Shown here: positions 26,687 to 35,102 of the stretch, piece after piece
Numbering within the stretch: position 1 is the stretch's first letter
Layout of the letters: every line of letters starts with the position of its first letter
NCBI RefSeq assembly: GCF_022024115.1
Contig: NZ_CP091792.1
Location: 992,001 to 1,056,000, forward strand
Reading direction: 5' to 3'
From: Prevotella communis
GTDB taxonomy: Bacteria; Bacteroidota; Bacteroidia; Bacteroidales; Bacteroidaceae
Length of the DNA: 64,000 nt
Notes under the pieces: generated by a model
Database searches by the model: none
What the model was told of the DNA's origin: nothing
Seen by the model: only the letters and a program-made list of their open reading frames with translations
Program-made: the position numbers and the translations under genes

Positions 26687-27304
26687 ATGACAATTATCGG
26701 AATAGCAGGCGGTACAGGTTCAGGCAAGACCACCGTAGTAAGAAAAATTGCCCAGTCGCTGCCTCCTCATTGTGTGGCTGTCGTACCTATTGACTCGTAT
26801 TATAACGATACTACGGGTATGACGCCAGAGGAACGCAAGGCTATCAATTTCGACCATCCTGATGCTTTCGACTGGAAACTGCTGACGGAGCATGTGAAAA
26901 AGCTGAAGAATGGAGAGGCTGTGGAACAACCCACGTATTCCTACATCGAGAGCAATCGTCAGAAGGAAACCATTCATGTGGAACCAAAACCTGTGATTAT
27001 TATTGAGGGCATCATGGCTCTTCATAATAAGAAACTGCGTGATGCAATGGATTTGAAGATCTTTGTCGATACAGATAATGACGTACGCCTGATTAGAAAT
27101 ATCCGTCGTGACGTCGTTGAGCGTGGCCGTACGGTTGAGATGGTGCTTGATCGTTACGAGAAGGTGCTTAAACCTATGCACGAGCAGTTTATCGAGCCCA
27201 CTAAGAAATTTGCTGATTTGATTATTCCCTGGGGTGGCGAGAACCGTACGGGTATTCATATCCTGAAAACTTATATTGAAGGTATTGTAGTTCCAGGGGT
27301 ATGA
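26687..27304 (+). CDS. udk: Uridine kinase
   Basis: A 205-residue cytoplasmic enzyme that phosphorylates uridine and cytidine to UMP and CMP in pyrimidine salvage. Walker A is GGTGSGKTT at about residues 8-16; DSYYND and NFDHPDAFDW form the nucleoside site; IIEGIMAL is the Walker B-like strand; RLIRNIRRDVVERGR is the lid. The length is standard. It starts 5 bases after the secreted EEP gene and overlaps the next gene by four bases (ATGA). Position after an extracellular nuclease supports a salvage role for the whole group. Confidence 0.95.
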   Translation: MTIIGIAGGTGSGKTTVVRKIAQSLPPHCVAVVPIDSYYNDTTGMTPEERKAINFDHPDAFDWKLLTEHVKKLKNGEAVEQPTYSYIESNRQKETIHVEPKPVIIIEGIMALHNKKLRDAMDLKIFVDTDNDVRLIRNIRRDVVERGRTVEMVLDRYEKVLKPMHEQFIEPTKKFADLIIPWGGENRTGIHILKTYIEGIVVPGV

Positions 27305-27810
27305 CAAAGTTATATCTTGTTCGCCATGGCGAGACGTTCGATAATGAACGTCAGATTATGCAAGGACAGACGCCGGGTGAACTGAATGCAACAGGCATCC
27401 GTCAGGCTGAGGCTTTAAGTCTTCAGTTGGCGGATGTTCATTTTGATGCTATTGTAGCCAGTGATTTATGGCGAGCTATTCAGACGGCACAAATCCTGGC
27501 AGAGCCTCATCAACTGTCTGTTGTTACCACGCCCCTGTTCCGGGAACGTGACTGGGGTAGTTTTACAGGGCGTTTTATCCCTGATTTAAAAGACATAAAA
27601 CCATGGCCTGATGATATAGAATCTCTCCCTGCAATGAAGGATAGGGCAGGGCGTTTCCTTGATTTTATCCGTAAGAATTATCCTGAGTCTCAGGTATTGG
27701 CAGTGGGACATGGTATTATTAATAAGGCTATCCAAGCTGTGTACTGGGGAAAGGAAATGCACGAGATAGAGAAAATGAAAAATGCCGAGGTGCGAATCCT
27801 CGACATTTAA
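27301..27810 (+). CDS. Histidine phosphatase (phosphoglycerate mutase-like)
   Basis: A 169-residue cytoplasmic phosphatase of the histidine phosphatase superfamily. The catalytic histidine is His9 in LVRHGETFDNE; the second histidine is in VLAVGHGIINKA; the acid is in FRERDWGSFTGR. It is coupled to udk by a four-base overlap. In this position it might act on nucleotides or sugar phosphates, but family members include alpha-ribazole phosphatases and broad sugar phosphatases, so the substrate is unassigned. Confidence 0.88.
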   Translation: MTKLYLVRHGETFDNERQIMQGQTPGELNATGIRQAEALSLQLADVHFDAIVASDLWRAIQTAQILAEPHQLSVVTTPLFRERDWGSFTGRFIPDLKDIKPWPDDIESLPAMKDRAGRFLDFIRKNYPESQVLAVGHGIINKAIQAVYWGKEMHEIEKMKNAEVRILDI

Positions 27811-27842
27811 CAATTATCCTTCACTTTTCCTTTTACCTTAAT

Positions 27843-28793
27843 TTATCTTCTTCCTCCACGGGGGCTGCTACCGCTGCTGGTACCTCTGGTGCCGCGATCA
27901 GATGAACCTCTTGACATGCTGCCACTGAAGCTTCCGCTGCTATGACTTCTGTTGCTGCTACTGCTGCCAATGTTGTGATTGCTGCCTGAGGTTGATCTGC
28001 TGCGGTCAAAGTCACGATTACCAACGCTTGTTCTGCTATTGCCGGACTCACGGGTGCCGATGGTCGTGTTGGTACGATTGAGGTCACGGTTACCGCCAGT
28101 GCTGCGATGGCCTCCGAATTCGCGGTTGTTATCGATACTGCGATTGTTGTTCAGGCCACGATTGTCATTCGTACTCCTGTTCCCGTCAACTCTACGATTT
28201 ACGTCTGGTGTACGGCCGTTTCTCTCGGTAACACGTGTTGAACTGCGTCCTCCGTTGTTTCGGTAGTCACCGCGATCCCAACTGTTTCGCATTCCTACGT
28301 GATGATCCCGGTGAGTTACTGGGCGATAATGGCTATGGCGTCCTTCGTACCAGCTTCTGCCTCCATTATGGCGCCAGCTGTGTCCACCGCGATAGGTAGC
28401 ATAGAAGTGTGGACGACCGAAGTAGAAGTAGTCACGACGTGGGTAGTGAATGTAAACTCCGAAGTGCCAGTGACCTGCCTCCCAATAAAGCGGACGGTAG
28501 AAATAAGTGGCTGCACGGAACAAATCCCACTGCCATGAATAGAGGATATAACTCAGATCAAGGTTGCGGCGCTCCCAGTAGGGACCGTATACATTATCAT
28601 ATGAAGTAACCCCCATCAGGTAGTCGAGGTTAATCTCGTAGGCTGCCTCATACTGCGCGTCATTCAGATTCAGTTCGTAGGCCATCTTGTCCGTCAGGAA
28701 TAGAGCCTCGTTGCGAGCCTGCTCGTATGACATGGCGTTTGCCGCTGCTGCTATCGTCAGCATGGAAACCAGGGTAAACAACATCTTTTTCAT
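27843..28793 (-). CDS. Exported, strongly basic Arg/Asn/Ser-rich protein
   Basis: A 316-residue exported protein of unknown function. A signal peptide (MKKMLFTLVSMLTIAAAANA) precedes a helical N-terminal part (residues 20-65, QARNEALFLTDKMAYELNL) that recalls the LTxxQ-like helices of periplasmic stress proteins. A tyrosine/tryptophan/histidine-rich middle follows (about 70-150). The last 150 residues are low complexity, with repeated NRS, GNR and SRG units, carrying a high positive charge and few acids. Such a tail could bind nucleic acid, polysaccharide or metal. The gene stands alone with a minus-strand TATCTTTG at 28841-28848. Confidence 0.75.
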   Translation of the reverse strand: MKKMLFTLVSMLTIAAAANAMSYEQARNEALFLTDKMAYELNLNDAQYEAAYEINLDYLMGVTSYDNVYGPYWERRNLDLSYILYSWQWDLFRAATYFYRPLYWEAGHWHFGVYIHYPRRDYFYFGRPHFYATYRGGHSWRHNGGRSWYEGRHSHYRPVTHRDHHVGMRNSWDRGDYRNNGGRSSTRVTERNGRTPDVNRRVDGNRSTNDNRGLNNNRSIDNNREFGGHRSTGGNRDLNRTNTTIGTRESGNSRTSVGNRDFDRSRSTSGSNHNIGSSSSNRSHSSGSFSGSMSRGSSDRGTRGTSSGSSPRGGRR

Positions 28794-28840
28794 AATCGTA
28801 TCGTTTTAATCGTTCTACAATCAATTTCTATTTCTTGCTG

Positions 28841-28848
28841 CAAAGATA
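28841..28848 (-). promoter_or_regulatory. -7 box of the basic exported protein gene
   Basis: The minus strand reads TATCTTTG, about 50 bases before the start codon at 28793. Confidence 0.55.
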
Positions 28849-28865
28849 AGGCGAAAATATGGACG

Positions 28866-28905
28866 AAAAAAGGGATTTTCCCTAAATGGTTAGAGGAAAA
28901 TCCCT
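28866..28905 (-). terminator. Terminator at the 3' end of the polysaccharide operon
   Basis: An 11-bp stem (28871-28881 with 28895-28905, AGGGATTTTCC / GGAAAATCCCT) is followed on the minus strand by a run of Ts at 28871-28866. It lies 25 bases past the last minus-strand gene of the locus. Confidence 0.85.
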
Positions 28906-28929
28906 ATGCTTGATAAGTAGTGGATCATT

Positions 28930-29313
28930 TCAATACTTATAGAAACTCCAGGTCTGGCCATCTTTGCTGAGCACTAAATCATCATCGTTGAGTGCGTTGA
29001 TTTTCAGACGAATGTCGTTGAAGGGCTTGAAACCAAAGCTGTTTTCTATAATAGCAGTGTCGGCTGCAGATGCGTTGATGGAGATGCATTGTATGAACAG
29101 ACTGTCACCATTGTGTTGGAAGTTTGCATATATCTCTGTATCGTCAGTCATTCTAAAGAGAGCTACAGAACCAGAGAAACTGACATATTGTGTGTCTGAT
29201 CCTTTTAGACGCCACTGTCCAAGCAAGTCGCCTGCCTCCCTGCCTTCCTGACAAGAGCAGATAGGGCAGATTAAAGCAAACAGTAGGATGATGTATTTAC
29301 AGAATCTTGCCAT
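28930..29313 (-). CDS. Small lipocalin-like lipoprotein
   Basis: A 127-residue predicted lipoprotein; the signal has a cysteine-rich end (LICPICSCQEG), so the exact lipid cysteine is uncertain. The body is all beta, beginning LLGQWRLKGSDTQYVSFSG and ending DGQTWSFYKY, like Bacteroidetes lipocalin-like domains. ATG at 29313 overlaps the end of the Wzi-like gene by 17 bases, indicating the two are co-transcribed. Its role in the surface polysaccharide locus is unknown. Confidence 0.7.
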   Translation of the reverse strand: MARFCKYIILLFALICPICSCQEGREAGDLLGQWRLKGSDTQYVSFSGSVALFRMTDDTEIYANFQHNGDSLFIQCISINASAADTAIIENSFGFKPFNDIRLKINALNDDDLVLSKDGQTWSFYKY

Positions 29314-30817
29314 GATATCCAATTTTTATGTCAAACGTAGAATTGTCGCCATAGATGTTTCCTTTGTCAAAGGCATATGATGCGCTGAACTGCCAAGGCC
29401 CTTTGTGATACTTGCCTTGGATCATCGCATCGAAAGAGTGGTGCTTGTTTGCTAAAGGTCTGCTGTATGTACCCCATCCCTCACGATAGGAACCTTTTAC
29501 GAGATAGCTCAAATGATTGCTGATTTCGCCATTGACACCTACGTGCCAGGCTTTGACACGGTTATCTTTAAAAGCTGTGTAGCCATCCTTATTGTAAATA
29601 GGCGAGGTTATCAAAGCAATGCCGGGTGTCATGCCATAGACGGAATAACTATTATAGGTGAAGTGATTATAATAGTTGTCGCTGCCAACAACATAGTCTG
29701 TTATCTGGCTCCGTATAGGTTCGGCGTAGTCATTGGGATCCCAATGTAATGGTCCCGACTGGTTGGTACTTTGAAAGTATTCTAGCACTGCCCCTCTGAT
29801 ATACTGTGTGCCAGGGGTCTTATTGTTATATTGCAGTCCCCATGTTCCGTCAGCTCCATTGCTTTTTCTCATTCCAGAACCATCTTCGAATATATCATCC
29901 AGATAGGCCTGGACGGTATGATTCTTGTTGATATTCCATCCCAGTTGTACTGTCATCTCACCTAAGTGGTTGCCAAATATCCAGTCTTCCATGGCATCGT
30001 GTTCTGCATAGTTGCTATCACCAAATGGCAGTACAACCTCTAATAATGATTTTAGGTTTGTCGAACTCTTTTTCGTTACAAATTCACCATTCCTATTATA
30101 GGCGTGTGTGGTTCCGCCAAACTGTACTATATGTTCCATACCTCCAATGAAGAATAGATGTTCATTGAAATTAAGGCGGAAATAGAAATGTTTCTGGTGG
30201 TATAATATATCTGTGGCATAGCATCTGTTGATGTTTTGTCCATTAACAATAGGTGCCTCATTAAATTTCCTTTCGCGATAGTTACCGTCCAGGTAAGTGC
30301 CGTATCCTCCGTCAAAGTTCAGTTCCAGTATTCCTTTCGTGAAGGGAACACTCCAGAAACCGTCGGTTCCGATATGAACCTGAACCATAGGTTTGGCATT
30401 GGTTCCCTTGATAAATGATCCGATAGATAAGTCCTCATCGCGAAGAACTTGGTGCTGCTCTCGCTCTCCAACCTCCAAGAAGAATTTCTGATAAGACAGG
30501 TTTGCATAGCATTGCTGCAGATATGCCTGATGGTCGGCATGGACAGAGCCAATGGCATCAATACCGCCCGATAATTTCCAGTCACGTGACAGGTCATGGC
30601 TAATCTGCACGGCTCCGCGTATGTAGGCGGTGTTAGAGCGCGTGCCCAAAACGTGATGGCGATTAGTTGCTAACTGATAGGCTGTGAAGTCGCCTGTTCC
30701 GACAGCTGCCTCTGACGTGATATCGTAAGAGATAGTTGTTTTTAGAGAGTCTTGCGCATGTCCTAGTGCAGGATATATGCAGCATCCGATAAGTAGTAAT
30801 ATTGGCTTGTAATTCAT
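29297..30817 (-). CDS. Wzi-like capsule assembly protein
   Basis: A 506-residue outer-membrane beta-barrel with a signal peptide ending GHAQ. The sequence shows long alternating amphipathic strands and the Wzi family pattern (AYQLATNRHHVLGTRSNTAY, FLEVGEREQHQVLRDEDLS, FNEHLFFIGGMEHIVQFGG). Wzi proteins anchor or organise capsular polysaccharide at the cell surface. It is near the 3' end of the polysaccharide operon and 12 bases after the initiating sugar transferase gene. The polymer it binds is not known. Confidence 0.88.
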   Translation of the reverse strand: MNYKPILLLIGCCIYPALGHAQDSLKTTISYDITSEAAVGTGDFTAYQLATNRHHVLGTRSNTAYIRGAVQISHDLSRDWKLSGGIDAIGSVHADHQAYLQQCYANLSYQKFFLEVGEREQHQVLRDEDLSIGSFIKGTNAKPMVQVHIGTDGFWSVPFTKGILELNFDGGYGTYLDGNYRERKFNEAPIVNGQNINRCYATDILYHQKHFYFRLNFNEHLFFIGGMEHIVQFGGTTHAYNRNGEFVTKKSSTNLKSLLEVVLPFGDSNYAEHDAMEDWIFGNHLGEMTVQLGWNINKNHTVQAYLDDIFEDGSGMRKSNGADGTWGLQYNNKTPGTQYIRGAVLEYFQSTNQSGPLHWDPNDYAEPIRSQITDYVVGSDNYYNHFTYNSYSVYGMTPGIALITSPIYNKDGYTAFKDNRVKAWHVGVNGEISNHLSYLVKGSYREGWGTYSRPLANKHHSFDAMIQGKYHKGPWQFSASYAFDKGNIYGDNSTFDIKIGYHGKIL

Positions 30818-30829
30818 TGTGCAGATGGT

Positions 30830-31405
30830 TTAGAATATTTTCCCAAATGCTATTTTTGTAAAAGTCTTATAGATGATGCTTAAATCTAGCATACAGGACT
30901 GGTGCTCCATATAATACAGATCCAATTCAAGTCTTCTGAGCATTTTTTCCATGGTGTCTGTATAGCCGTTGTAAAGCGTGGCATACGAGGTGATGCCTGG
31001 TCGCATGCAGTAGAGCTGTTCATAACGGGGGTCATGCTCCATAATCTGGTCGATAAAGTATTTACGTTCAGGGCGATAACCAATGAAAGACATGTCACCT
31101 TTCAGAACATTCCATAACTGTGGCAGTTCATCCAGATGATGAGCTCTTAGGAACTTACCTATCTTAGTGAGGCGCTGGTCGTCTGGCTCAGCTAACATTG
31201 GCAAGCCGTTCTGCTCGTTGTTGACAACCATAGTGCGGAACTTATAGATATTAAAGGGCTTACCATGCAAGCCAATACGTTCCTGCTTGAAAATGATAGA
31301 CCCCTTGCAGCTACATTTTATACCTATATATATAATGAGGAACAATGGCGAACCAAGAATGAGTCCAACCAACGAGAGTGCGATATCGAACAAACGCTTA
31401 TTCAT
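30830..31405 (-). CDS. Initiating phosphoglycosyl transferase (WcaJ/PglC class)
   Basis: A 191-residue monotopic membrane enzyme that moves a sugar phosphate to undecaprenyl phosphate, starting a repeat unit. It has one hydrophobic re-entrant helix (about residues 8-28), then IIFKQERIGLHGKPFNIYKFRTM, the catalytic region LRAHHLDELPQLWNVLKGDM and GYRPERKYF. Family members carry an Asp-Glu dyad; here it is in HLDELPQ. The ATG at 31405 overlaps the upstream gene by four bases; a longer frame to 31540 has no family support. The sugar is not determinable. Confidence 0.9.
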   Translation of the reverse strand: MNKRLFDIALSLVGLILGSPLFLIIYIGIKCSCKGSIIFKQERIGLHGKPFNIYKFRTMVVNNEQNGLPMLAEPDDQRLTKIGKFLRAHHLDELPQLWNVLKGDMSFIGYRPERKYFIDQIMEHDPRYEQLYCMRPGITSYATLYNGYTDTMEKMLRRLELDLYYMEHQSCMLDLSIIYKTFTKIAFGKIF

Positions 31406-32520
31406 GCTACCTCCTGATTTGGCATATAGACAGGTAAATTCTTCTTCGTAATGGCTTTGTTGATACACCAGTGTAGAAGCATCCATATAACAATATCTAT
31501 TATTACTACACAACTCATATTGATTTTTATCAGGTACCATAGAGTTAAGTTGATTAAGATGAATACTAATGTAATTGCTAATATTGTAATTAATGCCTGA
31601 TGCTGATTCATGCCTGTGCGCATCAGTTTATGATGGATATGATTCTTGTCAGCCTGGAAAATATGGGCTTTGTGGAATAGTCTTACCAGCGAAACACGCA
31701 CGACGTCGAATGAGGGGACTATCAATAGAGAGTAAGCCAGCATCATTGATTCCAGTCTGAAGTGCTTTACATTGGGATTATCCATCGTGAATTTCACAAA
31801 CAGGAAGCCTAGGATGAAACCTAAGGTGAGTGATCCCGAATCTCCCATGAATATCTTGCGGTTATCCTCTGCTTTCCCCAGTATATTATAATATAGGAAG
31901 GGAATCAAGATGCCAATCAGTCCAGATATGAGAATGCAATATGCGATGATGTCCTCACGTATAAAACATACAAGGAACCCTAATAACGCAATCAATGATA
32001 TACCTGCAGAAAGTCCGTCAATACCGTCTATCAGATTGAGTGCATTGCTAACAAACACGATGACGAAAACCGTGAGCACGCTTCCTATACTAAAAGGAAT
32101 CTCGTGGATACCACAGAAACCATACAAGTTGTTAATGTATAGTCCGCATATAGGTAATATCGTTGCAGCCACAATCTGAACTGTGAATTTTGTCTTTGCG
32201 CCCAACCCCACTAGATCGTCAATGAGTCCAACTCCATAAATCAGAAGTAAGCTAAAAAAGAATCCTAATGTCCATGTACTGACTTGTACTTGCTGTTCAT
32301 GAATGTTGTGGTTATAGGCTATAATGGTAACAAGAGATGCCAGCAACATACTGGGCAGGAAACTAATGCCACCCAGTCTTGGTGTTGCGTTCTTGTGTAC
32401 CTTACGCTCATTCGGAATATCGTAAAGCCTTTTGCGCTTACAGAAATCAAGAATGAGAGGTGTAATAACCACCCCGCATATTAAACTCAATAAAAAAGCG
32501 CTTAGTATATATATGATCAT
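31402..32520 (-). CDS. WecA/MraY-family glycosyl-1-phosphate transferase
   Basis: A 372-residue inner-membrane enzyme with about 10-11 helices. It transfers GlcNAc-1-phosphate or a related sugar to undecaprenyl phosphate. Conserved loops are HKNATPRLGGISF, GLIDDLVGLGAKTKF (aspartate pair for magnesium), NALNLIDGIDGLSAG, GDSGSLTLGFILG and the histidine loop KNHIHHKLMRTG. The start is ATG at 32520. It overlaps the monotopic transferase by four bases, so two different initiating-type enzymes are made from one message. It may start O-antigen or capsule synthesis while the other starts a second polymer. Confidence 0.93.
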   Translation of the reverse strand: MIIYILSAFLLSLICGVVITPLILDFCKRKRLYDIPNERKVHKNATPRLGGISFLPSMLLASLVTIIAYNHNIHEQQVQVSTWTLGFFFSLLLIYGVGLIDDLVGLGAKTKFTVQIVAATILPICGLYINNLYGFCGIHEIPFSIGSVLTVFVIVFVSNALNLIDGIDGLSAGISLIALLGFLVCFIREDIIAYCILISGLIGILIPFLYYNILGKAEDNRKIFMGDSGSLTLGFILGFLFVKFTMDNPNVKHFRLESMMLAYSLLIVPSFDVVRVSLVRLFHKAHIFQADKNHIHHKLMRTGMNQHQALITILAITLVFILINLTLWYLIKINMSCVVIIDIVIWMLLHWCINKAITKKNLPVYMPNQEVA

Positions 32521-32613
32521 AAACAATTCTTCATTATTATTTATTATAATAACTAAGAATTTTTGCTATTATTGTATGCTATTCAGGAAATTTTATTCTA
32601 TGCCTTTTGTGTT

Positions 32614-33786
32614 TTATTTCAGCTTAAATATGAGCATATCTCCGCCTCCTATCTTGTAATTGGTCCTGATTGTGGTCTCTTTCAGTTGCTTAGTCAGCAT
32701 TGTCACATTTCTTTTGGCAGAAATATAGAGTTCCATATCGCTTTGATAATCTTTGTTGACCACTGCCATGTACAGATGTCCGTTTTTCTTGAAGGTTGAG
32801 ATGATGGCCCCTTGACGACCTGTAATCTTCAGTTTCTTGATGTTTGTCGGAATGCGTTTTAATTTCGTGGTGCCCTCCGGTATTTTCACCATGTGGTTTA
32901 CTGTTTGGATCTCTGCCTTGTCAAACAAGGGAAGCAGGCCACGCAGTTCCTGATTCATTCGTTTTACCAATGGATAGTTCTTGGTGCGACGTCCGTCAAT
33001 ACTAATGGGGGCATCGTGGAAATTCCATTCATCCGTAGGCTTGGGGGTCCAGTAGGTGAAATATTCTATGGCTTGAGCACCGTATGCCAGATTGGAGTAT
33101 ATTTGCAGCCGTAGTGACTCTATTGTGGGCTGTGGGTAGTCACAATGGGGCGTGCAAAGGGCAAAAGCCCAGAAAGGCTTACCCGTACGTAGGCTTTCAT
33201 GGCGAACATCCTCCAAACAAGAATACCATGTTTCGCGAATACCAAAATCCCTAATAGGATAGAAATCAAAGGAGATAAACGGCAGTCCGATGGCTGATGC
33301 CTGTTTGAGATATTGCTTGTATGGTGGCATCTGGATTTCTCTAGGTAATCCATCACCATAGTCTGGCAATAGATTAACGTATGTAGGTTTTTTTGTGTCC
33401 TGTTTCGCCATTGCCCGATAGCGTCGTATAGTCTCCTGGATATCCTTTGGCCAAGGCTCGTCTTGCAGAAAGTACCCGTAGAGCGCTGGATGATTCTTGA
33501 GTCTTGGAATCCCGACATGGGGCTGAACAGATATCCATCCGCTGCTAATCAACAATTGGATGCCACTCTCTTGGGCATCGTCCAATATTCTGAGAAGGGT
33601 GTCAACGGGCGTATCGTCGTAGAAACAGATTGACACATCAAATCCTGCCTCCTTGAATTCCTTGAAACGACTAGCGTTAGAATATTCCAAAGGAATACCA
33701 TAATAGGCCACGATGGGTATCTTGGCCTGAACTGGGAGAATGGAGAATATGACTATATTCAGGAATAATAGATGTAGCCTTCTCAT
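32614..33786 (-). CDS. Exported TIM-barrel glycoside hydrolase-like protein
   Basis: A 390-residue protein with a signal peptide (ending LPVQA). The barrel begins KIPIVAYYGIPLEYSN, shows YGYFLQDEPWPKDIQ (a likely acid/base region) and ISFDFYPIRDFG, and has YGAQAIEYFTYWTPKP near the end of the barrel. A small C-terminal beta domain follows (about 310-390). The pattern resembles beta-galactosidase-like or GH42-clan proteins, but no specific family can be named. It overlaps the HddC-GmhB gene by four bases, so it probably acts on the polysaccharide this locus makes, for instance trimming or remodelling. Confidence 0.72.
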   Translation of the reverse strand: MRRLHLLFLNIVIFSILPVQAKIPIVAYYGIPLEYSNASRFKEFKEAGFDVSICFYDDTPVDTLLRILDDAQESGIQLLISSGWISVQPHVGIPRLKNHPALYGYFLQDEPWPKDIQETIRRYRAMAKQDTKKPTYVNLLPDYGDGLPREIQMPPYKQYLKQASAIGLPFISFDFYPIRDFGIRETWYSCLEDVRHESLRTGKPFWAFALCTPHCDYPQPTIESLRLQIYSNLAYGAQAIEYFTYWTPKPTDEWNFHDAPISIDGRRTKNYPLVKRMNQELRGLLPLFDKAEIQTVNHMVKIPEGTTKLKRIPTNIKKLKITGRQGAIISTFKKNGHLYMAVVNKDYQSDMELYISAKRNVTMLTKQLKETTIRTNYKIGGGDMLIFKLK

Positions 33787-35084
33787 ATTATTTTGTTGAC
33801 AATAGAGAGTAACGCATCTGGCTCATTTGTCTTAATGAAAAAAGATTGTTTACAGCCAGCGGCATTCCCAGCCTCAACATCCCTTTCACTGTCGCCAATC
33901 ATATACGATTGCGATAAGTCGATGTTCCAGTCTTTGGCGGCTTGTAGTAGCAAACCAGGCTTTGGCTTTCGACAATTGCAGTCAATTTTATATGCTGGGC
34001 GTTCACCCTCAAAACCTTTGTCGGGGTGGTGAGGACAATAATAGATAGCGTCAACGAAAGCACCCTCCTGTCCAAGCAACGTCTCCATCTTGTCGTGAAT
34101 TTCTTGCAACTGCTCGAAGGTACAGTCGCCACGTGCAATGACAGGTTGGTTGCTGACAACGATGCAAAGATATCCAGAGTGGTTAATCTGCCTAATAGCT
34201 TCAGCAACTCCTGGTAGTAAATCGAACTCTTCTGGTTTGGTCAGGAAACCAACGTATTTGTTGATTGTGCCATCCCTGTCCAGGAATATGGCTTTTTGTT
34301 TCTGTGAGAGATTCCTGGCCTTCACCTTTCCAGAAAGGATGTCCTTTTCAGCCTCATGGTAACGGTCTGGTGTTCCCATATCCTTGATATACTCAGAGGT
34401 ATCATAAGCAAAGATTCTTCCTGATGCGATATTGGGTTTCAGTACGTCACGATCCAAATCAATTTTGTCTGGAGTCTCAGGATGACGAGGAATATAAGAC
34501 TTCATGGTTTCATGTAGCAGTTCTGGTGATATGATTTCAATGCCAGCATTCACCCTGTTCTTGTAATAGAGTCGTTCATCTTCCTTATTCATCCATTTCA
34601 TTACCCGATGGGTGTCGATAGGTAATCCGCCTTTTTCTTGTGGAGGAAGTATCTCTGTCACCAGCAATGAACTGTCGTAAGGATGTCCGTTGGGATGAGA
34701 CATCAAACTGGCCCAGGCATGATGTTCGTGATGAAATTGGATGAAACGGTTGAAATCTACATCCACAATGACGTCACCGCACATCAGCAAAAAGTCGTCC
34801 TGAAGATTCAGCTTGAATAAAGCTCCTGCTGTTCCCAACGGATGGTCTTCCTCATAATAGCTGATATGAACGTCAAAATTGCTGCCATCCATGAAATAGT
34901 TGCGAATGACCTCGCCCAGATAACCTGTTACCAAAGTAATGTCCGTCAGTCCACAGGCTTTTAAATTCTCAATCTGCCATAGCAATATCGGTTTTCCGCA
35001 AATTTCAATCATGGGCTTAGGCACATCGCTTTTGATAGAAGCAATGCGCGTTCCCTTGCCACCGGCCATAATGACGACTTTCAT
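33783..35084 (-). CDS. Fused heptose-1-phosphate guanylyltransferase and heptose bisphosphatase
   Basis: A 433-residue cytoplasmic fusion. Residues 1-240 are a sugar nucleotidyltransferase (MAGGKGTRIASIKSDVPKPM, LLMCGDVIVDVD) like HddC, which makes GDP-D-glycero-alpha-D-manno-heptose. Residues 264-433 are a HAD phosphatase like GmhB: DRDGT at 269-273 with nucleophile Asp269, zinc ligands in YYCPHHP and CNCRKP, and IGDSERDVEAG. GmhB removes the 7-phosphate from heptose 1,7-bisphosphate. Together with the gmhA and hddA homologs just upstream it completes the GDP-heptose route. The guanylyl (rather than cytidylyl) assignment rests on the pathway context. Confidence 0.88.
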   Translation of the reverse strand: MKVVIMAGGKGTRIASIKSDVPKPMIEICGKPILLWQIENLKACGLTDITLVTGYLGEVIRNYFMDGSNFDVHISYYEEDHPLGTAGALFKLNLQDDFLLMCGDVIVDVDFNRFIQFHHEHHAWASLMSHPNGHPYDSSLLVTEILPPQEKGGLPIDTHRVMKWMNKEDERLYYKNRVNAGIEIISPELLHETMKSYIPRHPETPDKIDLDRDVLKPNIASGRIFAYDTSEYIKDMGTPDRYHEAEKDILSGKVKARNLSQKQKAIFLDRDGTINKYVGFLTKPEEFDLLPGVAEAIRQINHSGYLCIVVSNQPVIARGDCTFEQLQEIHDKMETLLGQEGAFVDAIYYCPHHPDKGFEGERPAYKIDCNCRKPKPGLLLQAAKDWNIDLSQSYMIGDSERDVEAGNAAGCKQSFFIKTNEPDALLSIVNKII

Positions 35085-35102
35085 AATTCCTTCCTTTATT
35101 TG

